DNA from: Alphaproteobacteria bacterium | GTDB lineage: Bacteria; Pseudomonadota; Alphaproteobacteria; Rhizobiales; OSC116 | Direction: 5' to 3' | NCBI GenBank assembly: GCA_002400495.2 | Contig: NVQL02000016.1 | Coordinates: 1 to 64,000 of the forward strand | DNA length: 64,000 nt | Part shown: positions 22,592 to 31,951 of the stretch, piece after piece | Numbering within the stretch: position 1 is the first letter of the stretch | How the letters are laid out: each line of letters opens with the position of its first letter | Made by a program: the position numbers and the translations under genes | The notes under the pieces: model-generated | The model's database searches: none | The model's input: only the letters and a program-made list of their open reading frames with translations | Told to the model about the DNA's origin: nothing

Positions 22592-23788
22592 ATGTCAAAA
22601 TTCCACACATTAGATGATTATGACCTAAACGAAAAACGCGTATTATTACGGGTTGATTTAAACCTGCCATTCATCGATGGCAAAGTATCCGACACCACCC
22701 GCATTGACCGTGTCGCCGCAACCATTAAAGAATTATCAGACAAAGGCGCAATCGTGCTTTTGCTCGCCCATTTTGGCCGCCCCAATGGCGCAGTTGTTGC
22801 CGATATGAGCCTTAAAAATGTCGCCCCTATTGTGGCAAACATTGTTGGTAAGCAGGTAACCTTTGTTGCCACCGATTGGATTGACGACAAAGCCGCACAA
22901 GGCACAAAAGACGCCAAGGCTGGCGATATATTCTTGCTCGAAAACACCCGCTTCCACGCTGGCGAAACTAAAAACGACCCCGAATTGGCCAAAAAAATGG
23001 CCGCTTTGGGCGACATTTATGTCAATGACGCATTCAGCGCCGCGCATCGCGCCCATGTATCAACCGTTGGCATTGCCAAACTTTTACCATCAGCCGCAGG
23101 CCGCGCGATGGAAGAAGAATTAAACGCCTTGAACAGCGCTTTAGGTGAGCCTCAACATCCCGTTATTGCGGTTGTTGGCGGTGCAAAAGTTTCATCTAAG
23201 CTTGAACTATTGGGCAATTTGGTCGAAAAAGTCGATGCCTTGGTCATTGGCGGTGGCATGGCCAATACATTCCTAGCAGCCCTTAACCAACCCGTTGGCA
23301 AAAGTCTATGTGAGCATGATTTAACCGGCACAGCGCTCGAAATTATGGGCAAAGCTGATGCTGCAAATTGCAAAATTTTACTGCCTGTTGATGTGGCTTG
23401 TGCCAAAGAGTTTAAACAACATGCCGATAGCGCCAACCTGCCCGTGCAAGATGTCGCCGATGATGACATGATTTTAGACATTGGCTCACGCGCCATTGCC
23501 GCACTTAAACTGCAATTCGACAATGCCAAAACCGTAGTGTGGAACGGCCCCATGGGCGCATTTGAAATTGAACCCTTTGACATTGGCACCAATGAGGTGG
23601 CTAAGCATGTGGCGAAACTCACCCGCGAGGGCAAATTAATCTCAGTTGCGGGTGGCGGTGACACTGTGGCCGCGCTCAATAAATCTGGCGCAGCTAAAGA
23701 TTTTACCTATATCTCCACCGCTGGTGGTGCATTTTTAGAATGGCTTGAAGGCAAGCTTCTGCCTGGCGTTGACGCGCTGAATAAATAA
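22592..23788 (+). CDS. pgk: Phosphoglycerate kinase
   Basis: [42 protein letters not shown]. Confidence 0.98.
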   Translation: MSKFHTLDDYDLNEKRVLLRVDLNLPFIDGKVSDTTRIDRVAATIKELSDKGAIVLLLAHFGRPNGAVVADMSLKNVAPIVANIVGKQVTFVATDWIDDKAAQGTKDAKAGDIFLLENTRFHAGETKNDPELAKKMAALGDIYVNDAFSAAHRAHVSTVGIAKLLPSAAGRAMEEELNALNSALGEPQHPVIAVVGGAKVSSKLELLGNLVEKVDALVIGGGMANTFLAALNQPVGKSLCEHDLTGTALEIMGKADAANCKILLPVDVACAKEFKQHADSANLPVQDVADDDMILDIGSRAIAALKLQFDNAKTVVWNGPMGAFEIEPFDIGTNEVAKHVAKLTREGKLISVAGGGDTVAALNKSGAAKDFTYISTAGGAFLEWLEGKLLPGVDALNK

Positions 23789-23798
23789 TAAATCCAAT

Positions 23799-23827
23799 AA
23801 GCGTGCCTTTAAGGCACGCTTATTTTT
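23799..23827 (+). terminator. Terminator of pgk overlapping the stop of the convergent methyltransferase gene
   Basis: AAGCGTGCCTTTAAGGCACGCTT perfect palindrome + TATTTTTT. Confidence 0.85.
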
Positions 23828-24500
23828 TACCGATTATAAACGTCGTGCTGCTCCCCTTAGGGTTCCAACTATAATCAATCTTAAAACCCGCATTTTCTAG
23901 GCTCTGCTTAAGGCCTTTTTGGGTCAACGGTTTTAATATCAGGCCAATTAGACGCCCAATTGGGGCAATATATTTAGCAATCTTGCTATCATCTTCCAAA
24001 CAAACCGTACTGCTGATAAATACTCCGTCTGGTTTTAGCATTTTATAAATTTTATAAATCACTTCGTCTTGATTCTTAATCAAGTGCATTACGCTCAATG
24101 CCAACACAGCATCTAGGCTTTCGTCTTCAATGTTTAAATCATCGATAGAAGATAGCTTAAAAACCACATTATTAATGTCACTATTCACCAATTTTGCATT
24201 GGATATAGCGATCATTTTTTCGGATATATCTGTGGCCAGTACACTTTTAACAAATGGTGCATGCCAAATTGCCGTAGAACCAGTGCCACTGCCAATTTCA
24301 AGAATTTCAGACTCATGAGTAAAATATTCCCGACTTTTGGCCAATTTATGCTGATAAGACGCTTCGTCAACAACCGGGTCTCTGGCATATTTATCAGCCA
24401 AAAAATTCCAAAAACTTGCAGGTCTAATCATATTTCCCATCTCCATCTTATTGTTATCATCACGCCAAAAACAAGTAATAAACCGTGAAACTATCCACAC
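23820..24500 (-). CDS. Class I SAM-dependent methyltransferase
   Basis: ILEIGSGTGSTAIWHAPFVKSVLATDISEKMI motif I; start uncertain. Confidence 0.82.
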   Translation of the reverse strand: MWIVSRFITCFWRDDNNKMEMGNMIRPASFWNFLADKYARDPVVDEASYQHKLAKSREYFTHESEILEIGSGTGSTAIWHAPFVKSVLATDISEKMIAISNAKLVNSDINNVVFKLSSIDDLNIEDESLDAVLALSVMHLIKNQDEVIYKIYKMLKPDGVFISSTVCLEDDSKIAKYIAPIGRLIGLILKPLTQKGLKQSLENAGFKIDYSWNPKGSSTTFIIGKK

Positions 24501-24725
24501 TGATAAAAATTATACATGCAATTGATATAAGCACTTCCACAAAATTTACAATTCTGTTGGCTTTGTGATTTAAATTACGTAAAAATATAATTGTAATTGA
24601 AACCATTCATAGCTATCTCCATACATGTTAAGCATAGTTTCATATTTTTTGACCTATTGTTGCATTCAAAACATAAGCTGATTAGTATCAGCACCAGAAA
24701 AGCTATTTGATTCGGAAAGAGAAAA

Positions 24726-25307
24726 ATGACGAAAAAAGATGAAGCCAAAAAAGACGACAACATGTCTAACATTGTTAATGACAATATGCATAAGTCGCGT
24801 ACAATTATGATTGTCGGTGAAATTAACTTAGACATGGCGCAACCTATATGTGCCAAATTATTAGCCATGGCTTTTGAAAATGATGATCCCATCACTGTCA
24901 TCATCAACTCAAATGGTGGCCATGTTGAAGCTGGTGATATGATTCACGATATGATTAAATTCATTACGCCCAAAGTGCGCATTATTGCCACTGGTTATGC
25001 CGCATCCGCTGGTGCACTTATTTTTGTAGCGGCCGATAAAGCTGATCGCTATTCCCTGCCCAACACCCGCTTTTTATTGCATCAACCAGCTGGCGGCATT
25101 GGTGGCACAGCATCGGACATTAAAATCCAACGTGATGAAATTGTAAAAATGCGTACGCGTTTAAACCAAATTTTTGTAGAAGCCACTGGCCAAAACATAA
25201 AACAAATCGAAAAAGATACAGATCGCGATTTCTGGTTGACCAATGAACAAGCTGTTAAATATGGTTTGGTTAGCAAAATCATCACCAACATAAGTGAAAT
25301 TAAATAA
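24726..25307 (+). CDS. ClpP-family serine protease (ClpP paralogue)
   Basis: TGYAASAGALIFVAADKADRYSLPNTRFLLHQPAGG (nucleophile Ser, His) and DRDFWLTNEQAVKYGLVSKII. Confidence 0.88.
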   Translation: MTKKDEAKKDDNMSNIVNDNMHKSRTIMIVGEINLDMAQPICAKLLAMAFENDDPITVIINSNGGHVEAGDMIHDMIKFITPKVRIIATGYAASAGALIFVAADKADRYSLPNTRFLLHQPAGGIGGTASDIKIQRDEIVKMRTRLNQIFVEATGQNIKQIEKDTDRDFWLTNEQAVKYGLVSKIITNISEIK

Positions 25308-25383
25308 AAGCACCAACTACGTAAATTATAGTGCTTCATTTAAGGTACTTGATTTATGGCGCTTAATTTATGGTAGATAGTTT

Positions 25384-26004
25384 ATGATGGACAGCCGATT
25401 TTATTTTTCTAGCCCTGCTCAGGAATTAACTGACGACGACATAGAACATGTGATCAACACCATCAGCTCTGTCGACACGGCTGCCTTTTTAATCAGCACT
25501 GAGTGTATTGAAAAAAATGAGCCTCGCCAATTGAAGAGATTGGTCGAGGCCGTGCAACACCAAAACATCGCCGTGATTGTATCTAAAGACATCGCCACCA
25601 TGAATATATTGCTGGCTGACGGCATACAAATTGGCTCCGAAATTTCTCATTTCAAAAGCGTACGCCAAGCTTTGGGTGAGAATTTCATCATCGGCGCATA
25701 TATTGGCGCATCTAAACATGATGCCATGTCATTTGGTGAGTTAAATGCTGATTATGTGGCATTTGGCCCCAATTATGACGACCAAGCCGAACCTAAAACC
25801 AATCAAAACATCATCGACTTGGTGATCTGGTGGCAAGAAATGTTCTCCATCCCCGCCATTGCGTATCTAGACGCGGAACAAGACATTAAAGAAATCAACT
25901 TTTCTAATGAATATCCAGAATTTGTCGCATTATTGCCTAATTTCTGGAGCATAAAAAGCCCAGAACAATGGCTGAGCCAATTGCGCGCAAAACCGCTCAA
26001 TTAG
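25384..26004 (+). CDS. ThiE-like (thiamine phosphate synthase superfamily) protein, motifs degenerate
   Basis: DGIQIGSE..., NADYVAFGPNYDD TIM-barrel motifs; next to Sel1/efp. Confidence 0.7.
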   Translation: MMDSRFYFSSPAQELTDDDIEHVINTISSVDTAAFLISTECIEKNEPRQLKRLVEAVQHQNIAVIVSKDIATMNILLADGIQIGSEISHFKSVRQALGENFIIGAYIGASKHDAMSFGELNADYVAFGPNYDDQAEPKTNQNIIDLVIWWQEMFSIPAIAYLDAEQDIKEINFSNEYPEFVALLPNFWSIKSPEQWLSQLRAKPLN

Positions 26005-26038
26005 CCAGTTTGACCTAAATACTGCTAAAACCTAAATA

Positions 26039-27121
26039 ATGGCGAATTTTATGCGCAAAATCTTCATATCTAGCCTAAGCCTTTTATGCCTATTGATTGC
26101 CACGACTGCCCACGCAGCCGAAAAGCCTGCCACCCTACCGGAGATTGAGCAAGAGCTCAGCCTACAAGCCCCAAACCCTGAGGAAATTGTTAAACAATCA
26201 GCTGATCAACTGCCCGATGCCCAGCCAACCAAACCACCCATTATAAAAACAACAACCAAACCCAACTTAATCACCGCGCATAACGCCTTTAACAAAGGTC
26301 TATATAAGACGGCTGCCAAACTAGCCAAACGCGAATCCAAAGCAGGCAGTGCTGACGCTGCTTTTTTATTGGGCGAGATTTACCGCAAAGGCTTTGGCAC
26401 TCAAGTTGATATCAAGCAAGCTTTATCATGGTACCGCAAAGCCGCCAATATGGATCATAGTGAGGCGGCTTTTACTTTTGGTTACGCCCTCTCCCAAGGC
26501 ATTGGTTTGGATAAAAACATTTCCGAAGCCAAGCTTTATTTTCAAAAAGCCGCCAAAGCTGACCATCTGATTGCCCAATATAATCTAGCCATAATCTATG
26601 CTGGTTTGGCGGGCCAATCCGCCGATTATACCAAGGCGTTTAAATGGTTTGAGCGTGCGGCTGACCAAGGCCACCATCAAAGCCAAGTGGATGTTTCAAC
26701 CCTTTATAGCCTTGGCAAAGGCACCAAACAAAACCACACAATGGCCGCACGCTATATGCAAAAGGCGGCGCAAAATGGCCGCTCGGATGCCATGGTGCGC
26801 TATGCCATTATGGCGTTTAACGGCAAAGGCATTGACCGCAATCTAGATCAAGCGGTATTTTGGCTCAAAAAGGCCGCGAATTTAGGCCAAGCCGTGGCAC
26901 AAACACGCCTATCAAGGCTTTATTATAAAGGCGTTGGGGTTAAAAAAGATGAGTCAATTGCCGTAATGTTGTACCGTTTAGCGCTAAAATCTGGCGCCGA
27001 AGACAGTTGGCTTGAGCAAGAATTTAATAAATTGCCTGAAGAATTTCTAGAAAAGGGCCAAAAAATGGCCAATATTTGGACAAAAGCCACCGCCGAACAA
27101 TTTATTCGTCTGCAAAATTAA
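26039..27121 (+). CDS. Sel1-like/TPR repeat protein, secreted
   Basis: Signal peptide; repeated LGEIYRKGFGTQVDIKQALSWYRKAANMDHSEA units. Confidence 0.85.
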   Translation: MANFMRKIFISSLSLLCLLIATTAHAAEKPATLPEIEQELSLQAPNPEEIVKQSADQLPDAQPTKPPIIKTTTKPNLITAHNAFNKGLYKTAAKLAKRESKAGSADAAFLLGEIYRKGFGTQVDIKQALSWYRKAANMDHSEAAFTFGYALSQGIGLDKNISEAKLYFQKAAKADHLIAQYNLAIIYAGLAGQSADYTKAFKWFERAADQGHHQSQVDVSTLYSLGKGTKQNHTMAARYMQKAAQNGRSDAMVRYAIMAFNGKGIDRNLDQAVFWLKKAANLGQAVAQTRLSRLYYKGVGVKKDESIAVMLYRLALKSGAEDSWLEQEFNKLPEEFLEKGQKMANIWTKATAEQFIRLQN

Positions 27122-27242
27122 CAATAACCGCTATAATTTGAAAATAACTGCAAATATAGCGTGCAATATATAGCGACTGTGTTAGTTTCGCGCTAATTTA
27201 AAGCAGAACCATTTCTGCATATATGATTAAAGGCTTAGCAAA

Positions 27243-27809
27243 ATGAAAATCAATGGCAATGAAATTCGCGTCGGCAACATCATTGAATATAAAAATGACC
27301 TATTCATTGCTGTCAAAACCCAAGCCGTAAAGCCTGGCAAAGGCGGTGCATTTGCGCAAGTGGAGCTTAAAAGCATCACCTGCGGCACCAAATTAAACGA
27401 ACGTTTTCGCTCAAGCGAAACCGTTGAACGGGTGCGTTTAGAACAAGATGATTATACTTTTCTTTATGCCGAAGGCGACATGCTGGTATTTATGCATGTT
27501 GAAAGCTATGAACAGATTGAGCTTGAAGCAGAATTTGTTGGCGACCGTGCTAAATTTTTGCAAGATGGCATGAAGGTTGTGGTTGAATCATATGACGAAA
27601 AACCGATTGGCATTAAATTGCCCGATCAAGTGACCTTGCGCATTGCCGACACTGAGCCTGTGGTCAAAGGCCAAACTGCCGCCAATAGCTTTAAACCTGC
27701 CACGCTAGAAAATGGCGTGCGGGTGACAGTACCACCTTTCATTAAAATTGATGAAATGATTGTGGTTGATACCAATGAACTGACTTATCTGCGCCGCGCA
27801 GATAAGTAA
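27243..27809 (+). CDS. efp: Elongation factor P
   Basis: [35 protein letters not shown]. Confidence 0.97.
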   Translation: MKINGNEIRVGNIIEYKNDLFIAVKTQAVKPGKGGAFAQVELKSITCGTKLNERFRSSETVERVRLEQDDYTFLYAEGDMLVFMHVESYEQIELEAEFVGDRAKFLQDGMKVVVESYDEKPIGIKLPDQVTLRIADTEPVVKGQTAANSFKPATLENGVRVTVPPFIKIDEMIVVDTNELTYLRRADK

Positions 27810-27827
27810 TAATTTTAAGGATAAAAT

Positions 27828-28616
27828 ATGGCACGTACAGCCCTATTAAACGTAATGGTCAACGCCGTGCGCAAAGTGGCACGTAGTTTAGTGCGCGATT
27901 TTGGCGAAGTAGAAAAGCTACAAATCTCGCGCAAAGGCCCCCAAGATTTTGTCACATCTGCTGACCTGCGCATCGAAGAAAGATTGATTGAAGAATTAGT
28001 CGAAGCCCGCCCAGGCTATGGCATTTTAAGCGAAGAAGCTGGTGAAACCATCGGCACTGACAAAACCCATCGCTGGATCATCGACCCCATTGATGGCACG
28101 ATGAATTTTATGCATGCCAACCCTAATTTCTGTATTTCTTTGGCACTTGAGCGTGAAGGCAAAATTCACGCAGGGGTGATTTACAACCCAATTACTGATG
28201 AATTATATGAAGCCGAGCTAAACCGTGGCTCATTTTTAAATGATATGAAAATGAACATGACCGCCCGCCAACACATTGCAGATTCATTGGTGGCCTCTGG
28301 CAGCGGTGGTTTGCGCGAGGATGCTGGCATTTATTATCGCCGCTTAGCCCGCGCTCAAAACCGCACCCATGGCCTGCGTATGACAGGTAGCGCCGCTTTA
28401 GATTTGGCACAACTTGCCGCTGGCCGTACCGATTGCTTTTATGAATCTGGCCTTAAAATATGGGACATCGCAGCCGGTGTATTAATGGTAACAGAAGCTG
28501 GTGGCTTAGTTGCAGACTTAAATGGTGATGAATTTGATTTTAATTCAGGCCGCATTGCCGCCACTAACAAAGATTTAATGCCGCAATTTATCGAATTGCT
28601 GCGGGTTGAAACATAA
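27828..28616 (+). CDS. Inositol monophosphatase family protein
   Basis: ILSEEAGE, WIIDPIDGTMNFMH, WDIAAGVLMVTEAGG. Confidence 0.95.
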   Translation: MARTALLNVMVNAVRKVARSLVRDFGEVEKLQISRKGPQDFVTSADLRIEERLIEELVEARPGYGILSEEAGETIGTDKTHRWIIDPIDGTMNFMHANPNFCISLALEREGKIHAGVIYNPITDELYEAELNRGSFLNDMKMNMTARQHIADSLVASGSGGLREDAGIYYRRLARAQNRTHGLRMTGSAALDLAQLAAGRTDCFYESGLKIWDIAAGVLMVTEAGGLVADLNGDEFDFNSGRIAATNKDLMPQFIELLRVET

Positions 28617-28644
28617 CGCCCTATAAAACCCATATTTAGCGTTT

Positions 28645-28677
28645 AAAAAATGGTCATTCGCTTGACCATTTTTTTTT
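28645..28677 (+). terminator. Terminator after inositol monophosphatase gene
   Basis: AAAAAATGGTCA-TTCGCT-TGACCATTTTTT. Confidence 0.85.
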
Positions 28678-28761
28678 GCCGTGTAGATTATAGTTAACAA
28701 AACCTAAATAGCATGTAATATCGACGAAAATAACGGCCACTATCTAAAGAAATGAATAATA

Positions 28762-29832
28762 ATGCAATATGAAGCTAGAAAAATAACCAAACCTAGAATG
28801 TTCATTTTGCGTATGCTGATATTTCTGGCATTTGTATCCATTGCCGTGACCATTCTTTACAAAGATTTAATTGATGCTTTTATGTCCAACCCGTTTTTAA
28901 ACGGCTTGATATTTTTCACCATATTGTTTGGCATTCTCTTCACCATTCGCCAAATCATGCGGCTTTACCCCGAAATCAGGTGGCTTAACAATCTACGCAT
29001 TGCCGACCCCACCATTCAAAGTGGCCGCCAGCCTAAATTGCTCGCACCGATGGCCACCATGTTGGGCAACCAAACTGGCGAAGTGACCTTAAGCACCAAT
29101 TCAATGCGCACCTTGCTTGATTCGATTGGCGCACGGCTCGATGAAGCGCATGAAATTTCGCGCTATATCACTGGTTTGCTGGTGTTTCTAGGTTTGTTGG
29201 GTACATTTTGGGGCCTACTCGGCACCCTCAACTCCATTGCAGGCACCATCAGCGGCTTAGATGCCGGCGCTGGTGAGGCTTCGGCAGTGTTTGAGGAGCT
29301 AAAAGCGGGGCTAGAAGCGCCGTTACAAGGCATGGCGACGGCTTTTTCATCTTCATTATTTGGTCTTGCTGGCTCATTGGTCATCGGTTTTATGGACATT
29401 CAAGCCAACCAAGCTCAAAACCGCTTTTATTTAGAATTAGAAGACTGGCTCTCTACCGTGACCGACATCACCGATGGCTCGCATGAAGCGCCTTATGGCG
29501 GCTCGGCGGCAACCCCGCAAATTAATTTCGCCATTCAAGATATGCAAAAATCTATTGCCAAAATGGACAACCGCATGGATGAACATGTATTCAATACAAT
29601 GGCTGGCAATGAAGCCATTAACAGCATTGCCGAAGGCGTACAACACATTGCCGAACAAGTGCGCCAAGAAGGCGAAAATGTGCGGGAATTGGTTGACCAT
29701 CAAAACCAACAAAATGCCGAAATGAGCAGCCTTCTGCAGCGTTTGCAAGCTCAGAACCCCGAAAATGCCGAATATTATCAAGAACAGCAAAATGACCAAG
29801 ATTACCCCCCAAATGATAACGAAAGGGATTAA
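28762..29832 (+). CDS. MotA/TolQ/ExbB-like proton channel family protein
   Basis: TM segments; VFLGLLGTFWGLLGTLNSIAGTI...LQGMATAFSSSLFGLAGSLVIGFMD. Confidence 0.78.
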   Translation: MQYEARKITKPRMFILRMLIFLAFVSIAVTILYKDLIDAFMSNPFLNGLIFFTILFGILFTIRQIMRLYPEIRWLNNLRIADPTIQSGRQPKLLAPMATMLGNQTGEVTLSTNSMRTLLDSIGARLDEAHEISRYITGLLVFLGLLGTFWGLLGTLNSIAGTISGLDAGAGEASAVFEELKAGLEAPLQGMATAFSSSLFGLAGSLVIGFMDIQANQAQNRFYLELEDWLSTVTDITDGSHEAPYGGSAATPQINFAIQDMQKSIAKMDNRMDEHVFNTMAGNEAINSIAEGVQHIAEQVRQEGENVRELVDHQNQQNAEMSSLLQRLQAQNPENAEYYQEQQNDQDYPPNDNERD

Positions 29833-29837
29833 TCTTT

Positions 29838-30866
29838 ATGGCTTTCTCTCGCCGCTCATCACGCCGTGAAAACGTTAATTTTTGGCCTGGCTTTATTGAT
29901 GCCTTGTCAACAATTTTGCTTGTGTTTATTTTTCTACTCACCGTGTTTATGTTTGCCCAATTTTTCTTGAGCCAAGAAATCTCAGGCCGTGACAGTGTAC
30001 TAGATCGCCTCAAAGGTCAATTGTCTGAACTGACCCAAATGTTGGCGCTCGAAAAAGGCAACAGTGCCTCGCTAACCGACACCATAGCCTCATTAAGCCA
30101 AAACCTAGCCGATTCTGAATCAGAAAAAAGCCGATTATCTGGCCTATTATCCGCCTATGATGCCGAAAAAAACCAAGCTGGCAGCGCCATTACAGTTTTA
30201 AACGATAAATTAGCCGCCGAAACCCGCATAAGATCCGAAGCCTTGGCACAAGTCGAATTGCTCAATCTACAAATCGCTTCCTTACGCCGCCAAATTGCCT
30301 CGGTCAGTGCTGTGCTTGATACGGCCGAAGCCAAAGACCAACAAAATCAGGTGCAAATTGCCAATTTAGGCCGCCGCCTCAACCTCGCTTTGGCTCAAAA
30401 AGTGCAACAATTGTCTAAATACCGCTCCAACTTTTTTGGCCGCCTACGCGAAATTTTGGCCAAACGCTCAGACGTAAAAATTGTTGGCGACCGTTTTGTA
30501 TTCCAGTCCGAAGTGTTATTTCTCAAAGGTCAAGTTGAGATTAATGAATTGGGCGTTGTTGAATTGCAGAAAATTGCCGAAGCCATATTAGAAATATCAA
30601 CCGAAATACCCGATGATATCAATTGGGTGCTTAGAGTTGATGGGCATACCGACAGCACGCCAATTAAATCATCAGCTTATGCCTCTAACTGGGAATTATC
30701 CGCCGCACGCGCCATATCCGTTGTGCGCACCTTAATTGAAGCAGGCGTGCCCCCGCGCAGGCTTATGGCGGCAGGATTTGGCGAGCATCACCCATTGGCC
30801 GAAGGCGAAAGCGATGAAGCCAAAGAAATCAACCGCCGCATTGAGTTAAAACTCACAGAAAAATAA
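29838..30866 (+). CDS. MotB-like OmpA-domain protein with coiled coil
   Basis: N-terminal TM with Asp (FWPGFIDALSTILLVFIFLLTVFMF), long coiled coil, OmpA domain VDGHTDSTPIKSS..NWELSAARAISVVR. Confidence 0.82.
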   Translation: MAFSRRSSRRENVNFWPGFIDALSTILLVFIFLLTVFMFAQFFLSQEISGRDSVLDRLKGQLSELTQMLALEKGNSASLTDTIASLSQNLADSESEKSRLSGLLSAYDAEKNQAGSAITVLNDKLAAETRIRSEALAQVELLNLQIASLRRQIASVSAVLDTAEAKDQQNQVQIANLGRRLNLALAQKVQQLSKYRSNFFGRLREILAKRSDVKIVGDRFVFQSEVLFLKGQVEINELGVVELQKIAEAILEISTEIPDDINWVLRVDGHTDSTPIKSSAYASNWELSAARAISVVRTLIEAGVPPRRLMAAGFGEHHPLAEGESDEAKEINRRIELKLTEK

Positions 30867-30869
30867 TCA

Positions 30870-31928
30870 CTAGTTTTTGGTACAGCTTAGAATGCGGTTT
30901 TCGTTTATGGTCGCAACATACATTTTGTCACCATATTTAACCGCGCCTGATGCACCAGAAAATTGTGTGCCATCATCTAAATAGACAACCCGCAACTCGC
31001 CACCTTGGCCATTTTTAGGCGGTACAGCATGAAAGACCACGCTTGGTGCCAGCTCACTTAGCCCCAATTGATAAAATAATGTGCTGAACATTTGGGGATG
31101 GCCGCCAATCAAGAATGAACCATCTGGATTGCGCCTGATATTATCAACACCCGCATCCATATAAAGGTCGCCGGTTTTAACCAGGGCATTAGTCTCCACA
31201 TCACGATCAAAAAATTCCAAAGTGCGGTTGAGCATATCAGTCACATATAATTGTTGACCATCTTCTGACAATTCAATGCCATTGGCATAGACAAACCCAT
31301 CTGCCGCAATGTTCAGTTTTTGGCCATCATAATAGATAATTTCGGCTTGCTCTAAACCAAACACCCCGTTAAGGATCGATAAAACACCCTGACCACTGCC
31401 ATCTTGTGTGGCATAAAAGCGTGTCTCATCAATCGCCACAATAGAATTATAATTGCCTTCAAGACCATTTACAATTTTCACATGTTGCAATTGCCCCGCC
31501 ACCAGATCAAACACTTCAACCGTGCTTTGATTTTCAGCAGGATGGTTGACAACGAATAGGCGTTTTGTGCCATCATCAAGCTTGAATAAGCTGATACCAT
31601 GCGGACGGAATCTTTGGTTCAAATCCATCATCATTGGCGTAATTTTATCATCGCTTGCATTCATATCCAGCACATAAATACCACCATCTGTAGCAAAACG
31701 TGTTTTCGCATCATGCCGCGGTGAGGCAGAAATATACAGCAGGCCACTGTCATAATCGGCAAACATATCTTCAGGCCCATAAGGCGCTTCGATGGCTTTG
31801 CAAGCATATTCGCTTTGCGACTTAATGGTTTGAAACTGCCCTTGTTGGATGAATAAACGCACGCTAAAAAATGATATTAAAATCAGCACTGCCAGCATTA
31901 ACCAGCCAATATTTTTCTTTTTAAACAA
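30870..31928 (-). CDS. Arylesterase/SMP-30-like beta-propeller protein, membrane anchored
   Basis: N-terminal TM; PYGPEDMFADYDSGLLYISASPR; RPHGISLF; YANGIELSEDGQQLYVTDM. Confidence 0.7.
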   Translation of the reverse strand: MFKKKNIGWLMLAVLILISFFSVRLFIQQGQFQTIKSQSEYACKAIEAPYGPEDMFADYDSGLLYISASPRHDAKTRFATDGGIYVLDMNASDDKITPMMMDLNQRFRPHGISLFKLDDGTKRLFVVNHPAENQSTVEVFDLVAGQLQHVKIVNGLEGNYNSIVAIDETRFYATQDGSGQGVLSILNGVFGLEQAEIIYYDGQKLNIAADGFVYANGIELSEDGQQLYVTDMLNRTLEFFDRDVETNALVKTGDLYMDAGVDNIRRNPDGSFLIGGHPQMFSTLFYQLGLSELAPSVVFHAVPPKNGQGGELRVVYLDDGTQFSGASGAVKYGDKMYVATINENRILSCTKN

Positions 31929-31951
31929 AATCCGCCCCGTTTAATCTCTAA

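Noticed and set aside
23152-23679. 175-aa minus-strand ORF
   Set aside because: Antisense to pgk; no recognisable domain
28762-30866. Zorya anti-phage system (ZorA/ZorB-like pair)
   Set aside because: No ZorC/ZorD/ZorE or helicase nearby; neighbours are efp/IMPase and an ABC transporter, so a housekeeping role is more likely
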